Source of the DNA: an uncultured Chitinophagaceae bacterium | GTDB taxonomy: Bacteria; Bacteroidota; Bacteroidia; Chitinophagales; Chitinophagaceae | DNA: 16,990 nucleotides | NCBI GenBank assembly: GCA_903841915.1 | Contig: CAIMKO010000544.1 | Location: 1-16,990, forward strand | Direction: 5' to 3' | In this document: piece after piece, positions 13,994-16,990 of the stretch | Numbering within the stretch: position 1 is the stretch's first letter | How the letters are laid out: each line of letters starts with the position of its first letter | Position numbers and translations under genes: made by a program | Notes under the pieces: model-generated | Told to the model about the DNA's origin: nothing | Database searches by the model: none | Seen by the model: only the letters and a program-made list of their open reading frames with translations

Positions 13994-15907
13994 ATGAATA
14001 GTTCTCCTCAACAAGTACTCAAAGAATTCTGGGGTCACCATTCTTTTAGGGGAGAACAGGAAAGGATCATTGATTCTGTTCTTGAAGGAAAAGACACACT
14101 AGCCCTATTACCAACAGGTGGGGGCAAATCCATTTGCTTCCAAGTTCCTGCTTTAATGAAGGATGGATTGTGTTTAGTGATATCACCATTGATCGCATTG
14201 ATGAAAGATCAGGTAGAGAACCTTCAGAAGCTAGGGATACCTGCCATTTCACTCCACAGCGGGTTAACTTATTACGAGGTAAAAAAAGTGATGGAGAATG
14301 CCGTTCATGGTGATTATAAGTTTTTGTACTTATCCCCTGAACGGTTGGAGACAAATCTGTTCCGGGAATATTTACACTCTTTACATATCAGTTTAATTGC
14401 TGTGGATGAAGCACATTGTGTATCGCAATGGGGTTATGATTTTCGTCCGCCTTATTTGCGCATCGCGAACCTGAGGGAAGAATTACCCAAAGTTCCGGTG
14501 ATCGCATTAACAGCTTCTGCAACACCGGTCGTTCAAAAAGATATTGTTGAAAAATTAAGATTCAAAGAAACCAATGTTTTTATTGAATCATTCGAAAGAA
14601 AGAATCTTTCTTATTCAGTTTTTAAAGTTGACAGTAAGATCAATAAGATAACAGAGATCCTCAATAATGTGGCAGGAAGCAGCATTATTTATTGTAGGAA
14701 CAGAAGACAAACAAAGAATGTTGCAGACCTTTTACAACTGCAAAATATATCTGCAGATCATTATCATGCAGGCTTGGCACAGGAAGAAAGAAACAATAAA
14801 CAAAATGCCTGGATCAATAACCAAACAAGAGTAATCGTTTGTACGAATGCTTTCGGCATGGGCATTGATAAATCAGATGTTAGAACGGTGATACATTATG
14901 ACAGCCCTGATTGTCTGGAAAATTATTATCAGGAATCAGGTAGAGCAGGTAGAGATGATAAAAAAGCATATGCTGTTTTATTGTATCAGACAGAAGACAT
15001 AAAAGACCTGAAAAGATTACCCGATCTACGCTTTCCGTCCATACTAGAAATAAAAAAAGTATATCAATCCATCGCAGACTATTTACAAATCCCTGTGGGA
15101 ATGGGAGAAGGAAATTATTACGATTTTGACCTTGGCGAATTCAGTAAGCATTTCAAACTAGATAGTTTTCTGGTGATGAATGTGTTGAAAGTATTGGAAC
15201 AGGAGGGTCATTTAAGCTTTTCCGAAAATATCTTTTTGCCATCGCTGGTAGAATTTACAGCAGATAAAAACACGCTGAATGATGCTGAAAAAAATTATCC
15301 GCAAACAGCGGATGTGATGAAATGTTTGTTGCGAACTTATGAAGGCATTTATGATAACCGAGTTTCCATCAATGAAAAGCAAATTGCCAAATTGTGCAAA
15401 CTGCCTTATGAAAAAATTTATATCGACCTGCAGGAATTACATAATGCCGGCATTATCGATTATTTACCTCAGAAAGAAACACCGCAAATTCATTTTATTT
15501 TAAACCGTGCACCTGCAAAAACCCTGCACATAAATCAAGATGCTTATTTGCAACGCAAAAAACAATATGCAGAACGTGTTGAGATAATGCTTGATTATTT
15601 GAGCACAGAAACCACTTGTCGCAGTAAATACATTGCCGATTATTTTACAGAGATCAAGAATGAGAATTGCGGCATTTGTGATAACTGTTTAAAACAAAAG
15701 AAACTTGATCTTACTAGAACTGATTTTAAAACAATCCAACAATTAATTTACGCAGCCATTCCTTCTCCAGGAATCAATGTAAAAGAATTATTGATCGAAT
15801 TAAAAGAGATCAAAAAAGAAGATTTCTGGAAAGTGTTTCAAATGTTGCAGGATGAAAAGCAGATTTTAGCAGATGAAAGAGGTTTTATCAAAAAAGTTGA
15901 TAATTGA
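13994..15907 (+). CDS. recQ: RecQ-family ATP-dependent DNA helicase
   Basis: A 637-residue 3'-5' DNA helicase of recombination and repair. Motif 0 is F18-RGEQ with Q22. Walker A is PTGGGKS at 40-46, Walker B box DEAH at 138-141, and the aromatic-rich loop HCVSQWGYDFRP follows. TASAT is at 173-177, TNAFGMGIDK at 284-293 and QESGRAGRD at 313-321. The four-cysteine zinc site is C542, C559, C562 and C565 (CGICDNC). In Escherichia coli RecQ the zinc site follows the helicase core directly. Here about 200 residues (345-540, apparently with winged-helix-like segments) lie between, and no HRDC domain is visible at the end. I recall this layout from other Bacteroidota RecQ proteins. The gene starts 9 bp after the ORF6N gene. 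Bacteroidota often carry several RecQ paralogues, so the symbol denotes the family. Confidence 0.93.
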   Translation: MNSSPQQVLKEFWGHHSFRGEQERIIDSVLEGKDTLALLPTGGGKSICFQVPALMKDGLCLVISPLIALMKDQVENLQKLGIPAISLHSGLTYYEVKKVMENAVHGDYKFLYLSPERLETNLFREYLHSLHISLIAVDEAHCVSQWGYDFRPPYLRIANLREELPKVPVIALTASATPVVQKDIVEKLRFKETNVFIESFERKNLSYSVFKVDSKINKITEILNNVAGSSIIYCRNRRQTKNVADLLQLQNISADHYHAGLAQEERNNKQNAWINNQTRVIVCTNAFGMGIDKSDVRTVIHYDSPDCLENYYQESGRAGRDDKKAYAVLLYQTEDIKDLKRLPDLRFPSILEIKKVYQSIADYLQIPVGMGEGNYYDFDLGEFSKHFKLDSFLVMNVLKVLEQEGHLSFSENIFLPSLVEFTADKNTLNDAEKNYPQTADVMKCLLRTYEGIYDNRVSINEKQIAKLCKLPYEKIYIDLQELHNAGIIDYLPQKETPQIHFILNRAPAKTLHINQDAYLQRKKQYAERVEIMLDYLSTETTCRSKYIADYFTEIKNENCGICDNCLKQKKLDLTRTDFKTIQQLIYAAIPSPGINVKELLIELKEIKKEDFWKVFQMLQDEKQILADERGFIKKVDN

Positions 15908-15924
15908 TATAGCCTTGAATTGTG

Positions 15925-15947
15925 CGATTCCTTCAGTGAATGAATCG
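15925..15947 (+). repeat. Near-perfect 23-bp palindrome downstream of recQ
   Basis: CGATTC-c-TTCA, central g, TGAA-t-GAATCG: ten of eleven positions are symmetrical on each side. It begins 17 bp after the recQ stop. No T-run follows, so it is a weak terminator candidate; it may be an mRNA 3' hairpin or a regulator site upstream of the next gene. Confidence 0.5.
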
Positions 15948-16091
15948 AAGGCAACAGCTGATGCACCTGCATTTCAGCCGATTTCATTCATCGCATTTCA
16001 CTACAAACAGGCCTTTTTAACAAAAGATTGCACCCTATGGGCTATTATTTGGCATAATTTTATAGCTGAACCTCATTAAACAAATTGAATC

Positions 16092-16787
16092 ATGGAAGGA
16101 AAAAAATATAAAATACTGCTTTGTGAAGACGATACCAACCTAGGTATGGTTTTGAAGAATTATTTAGAGCTGAATGACTATGATGTTATTCTGGAACGCG
16201 ACGGAAGATTAGGTCTGGCTGCTTTTCAACGCGAAAAATTTGATATCTGCTTATTGGATGTGATGATGCCGAATGTAGATGGTTTTGCATTGGCCGAAGA
16301 AATTCGCGATGTGGATCCTGATATGCCTTTATTCTTCTTGAGTGCAAAAACAATGAAAGAAGATATCATTCAGGGCTATAAATTAGGTGCTGATGATTAT
16401 ATCACCAAACCCTTCGACAGTGAAGTATTATTGCTGAAAATAAAAGCGATCTTAAAACGTAATGAAGAAGATAACAGGATCAGCGACAATATAGAATTTG
16501 ATCTAGGCTTCTATCATTTCAATCCGAAATTGCGTGAATTGATCCATGAAGGAAAAACACAAACATTATCACCCAAGGAAAATGAATTATTGAAAATGCT
16601 GGCAGAACATAAGAATGATCTGTTACCGAGAGAACGTGCATTAAAGAAAATTTGGGGCAGCGATACTTATTTCAACGGAAGAAGCATGGACGTTTACATT
16701 GCAAAACTTCGTAAATATTTAAAGGAAGATGTGAATATTGAGATCGTGAATATTCATGGCAACGGATTTAGATTAGTTGCTCCGTAG
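16092..16787 (+). CDS. rprY: OmpR/PhoB-family response regulator, RprY-like
   Basis: A 231-residue DNA-binding response regulator. Residues 6-122 are the receiver, with acidic E12-D13-D14, phosphoacceptor D56 (CLLDVMMPNVDG), S84 in place of the commoner threonine, and K106 (YITKPF). Residues about 132-231 are a winged-helix DNA-binding domain ending in RSMDVYIAKLRKYL and IVNIHGNGFRLVAP. The linker, the YFN-RSMDVYI-KLRK block and the IEIVNIHG ending resemble RprY of Bacteroides and Porphyromonas, which is tied to stress and envelope responses. The symbol is a similarity-based guess. No histidine kinase is adjacent on either side, so its partner is encoded elsewhere. The gene stands alone, 184 bp after recQ, and ends in a strong terminator. 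Confidence 0.9.
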   Translation: MEGKKYKILLCEDDTNLGMVLKNYLELNDYDVILERDGRLGLAAFQREKFDICLLDVMMPNVDGFALAEEIRDVDPDMPLFFLSAKTMKEDIIQGYKLGADDYITKPFDSEVLLLKIKAILKRNEEDNRISDNIEFDLGFYHFNPKLRELIHEGKTQTLSPKENELLKMLAEHKNDLLPRERALKKIWGSDTYFNGRSMDVYIAKLRKYLKEDVNIEIVNIHGNGFRLVAP

Positions 16788-16837
16788 TTGTCTGAACAAG
16801 GATTAAAAAGATTAAAAGGATTTTGATGACATATAAG

Positions 16838-16869
16838 AGCCTCATGAGTTTCATGAGGCTTTTTATTTA
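16838..16869 (+). terminator. Intrinsic terminator of the response regulator gene
   Basis: Arms AGCCTCATGA and TCATGAGGCT pair perfectly (10 bp) around GTT, followed directly by TTTTATTTA. It lies 50 bp after the stop. On the minus strand no T-run follows, so it serves the plus-strand gene and not ruvB. Confidence 0.93.
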
Positions 16870-16990
16870 TCAGCTAAATAAATTGGGCTGTCCACCTTTT
16901 GGAACAGACTTGCCGAGATGATTATATGCTTTTGCTGTTACTTCTCTTCCCCTTGGGGTGCGTTGCATAAAACCTTCCTGAATTAAAAAA
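16870..16990 (-). CDS. ruvB: Holliday junction branch-migration helicase RuvB, C-terminal end only
   Basis: The minus strand has a frame entering from the window edge and ending at a TGA (16872-16870). Thirty-nine residues are visible. They include LIQEGFMQRTPRGREVT followed by AYNHLG, the hallmark end of the RuvB winged-helix domain, which touches DNA through the RTPRGR segment. A short tail, KSVPKGGQPNLFS, completes it. RuvB is the hexameric motor that drives branch migration with RuvA. The body of the gene lies to the right of the window. It converges on the response regulator gene, with the terminator between. Confidence 0.9.
   Translation of the reverse strand, partial: FLIQEGFMQRTPRGREVTAKAYNHLGKSVPKGGQPNLFS

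Noticed and set aside
13445..15907. ORF6N plus recQ as a prophage or defence island
   Set aside because: No integrase, capsid, nuclease or other phage or defence gene accompanies them, and recQ is an ordinary repair gene.
15873..16079. Possible 68-residue plus-strand gene after recQ
   Set aside because: It begins inside recQ in another frame, has no recognisable domain and a composition unlike the neighbouring genes.

Overview
The window reads as chromosomal DNA of a Bacteroidota bacterium, most likely a Chitinophagaceae-like member. The evidence is a full-length PorX-type regulator (receiver plus PglZ domain), the LpxC-FabZ fusion typical of this phylum, an RprY-like response regulator, several matches to the Bacteroidota -7 promoter element TAnnTTTG, AT-rich DNA and few Shine-Dalgarno sequences. 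Nearly all of it is densely packed core genome. I see no CRISPR array, no RNA gene and no intact mobile element.

Left part (1-3336, minus strand): a probable three-gene operon, read leftwards, of a small conserved protein, an MBL-fold phosphodiesterase-like hydrolase and a membrane-anchored helix-hairpin-helix protein cut by the window edge. Upstream of it is porX, which links the type IX secretion regulatory system to a phosphodiesterase domain.

Centre (3565-8991, plus strand): an HD-domain phosphohydrolase, then the early lipid A genes lpxD, lpxC-fabZ and lpxA, then an orphan ABC ATPase. LpxA, LpxC and LpxD are the first three enzymes of lipid A synthesis. FabZ, fused to LpxC, feeds fatty-acid synthesis, so the two pathways that compete for hydroxyacyl-ACP share one polypeptide. 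porX and the HD gene diverge from a 228-bp region with back-to-back promoter-like elements.

A 325-bp gene-free stretch (8992-9316) separates the ABC gene from two minus-strand genes, tsaE (tRNA t6A modification) and ald (alanine dehydrogenase). It holds three 11-bp tandem repeats and a promoter-like element. tsaE diverges from a Cu+-exporting P-type ATPase whose upstream region holds an 18-bp dyad resembling a CopY/BlaI operator.

Right part (11233-16990): copA, a small ORF6N-domain gene with a perfect 10-bp-arm dyad upstream and a perfect 11-bp-arm dyad inside its coding sequence, recQ, an OmpR/PhoB-type response regulator with a strong intrinsic terminator, and the C-terminal end of ruvB entering from the right on the minus strand.

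No single undescribed system is evident. The observations most worth a second look are the two ORF6N dyads, the candidate copper operator, the 11-bp repeats in the convergent region, and the clustering of three metal-dependent phosphohydrolase families around porX.
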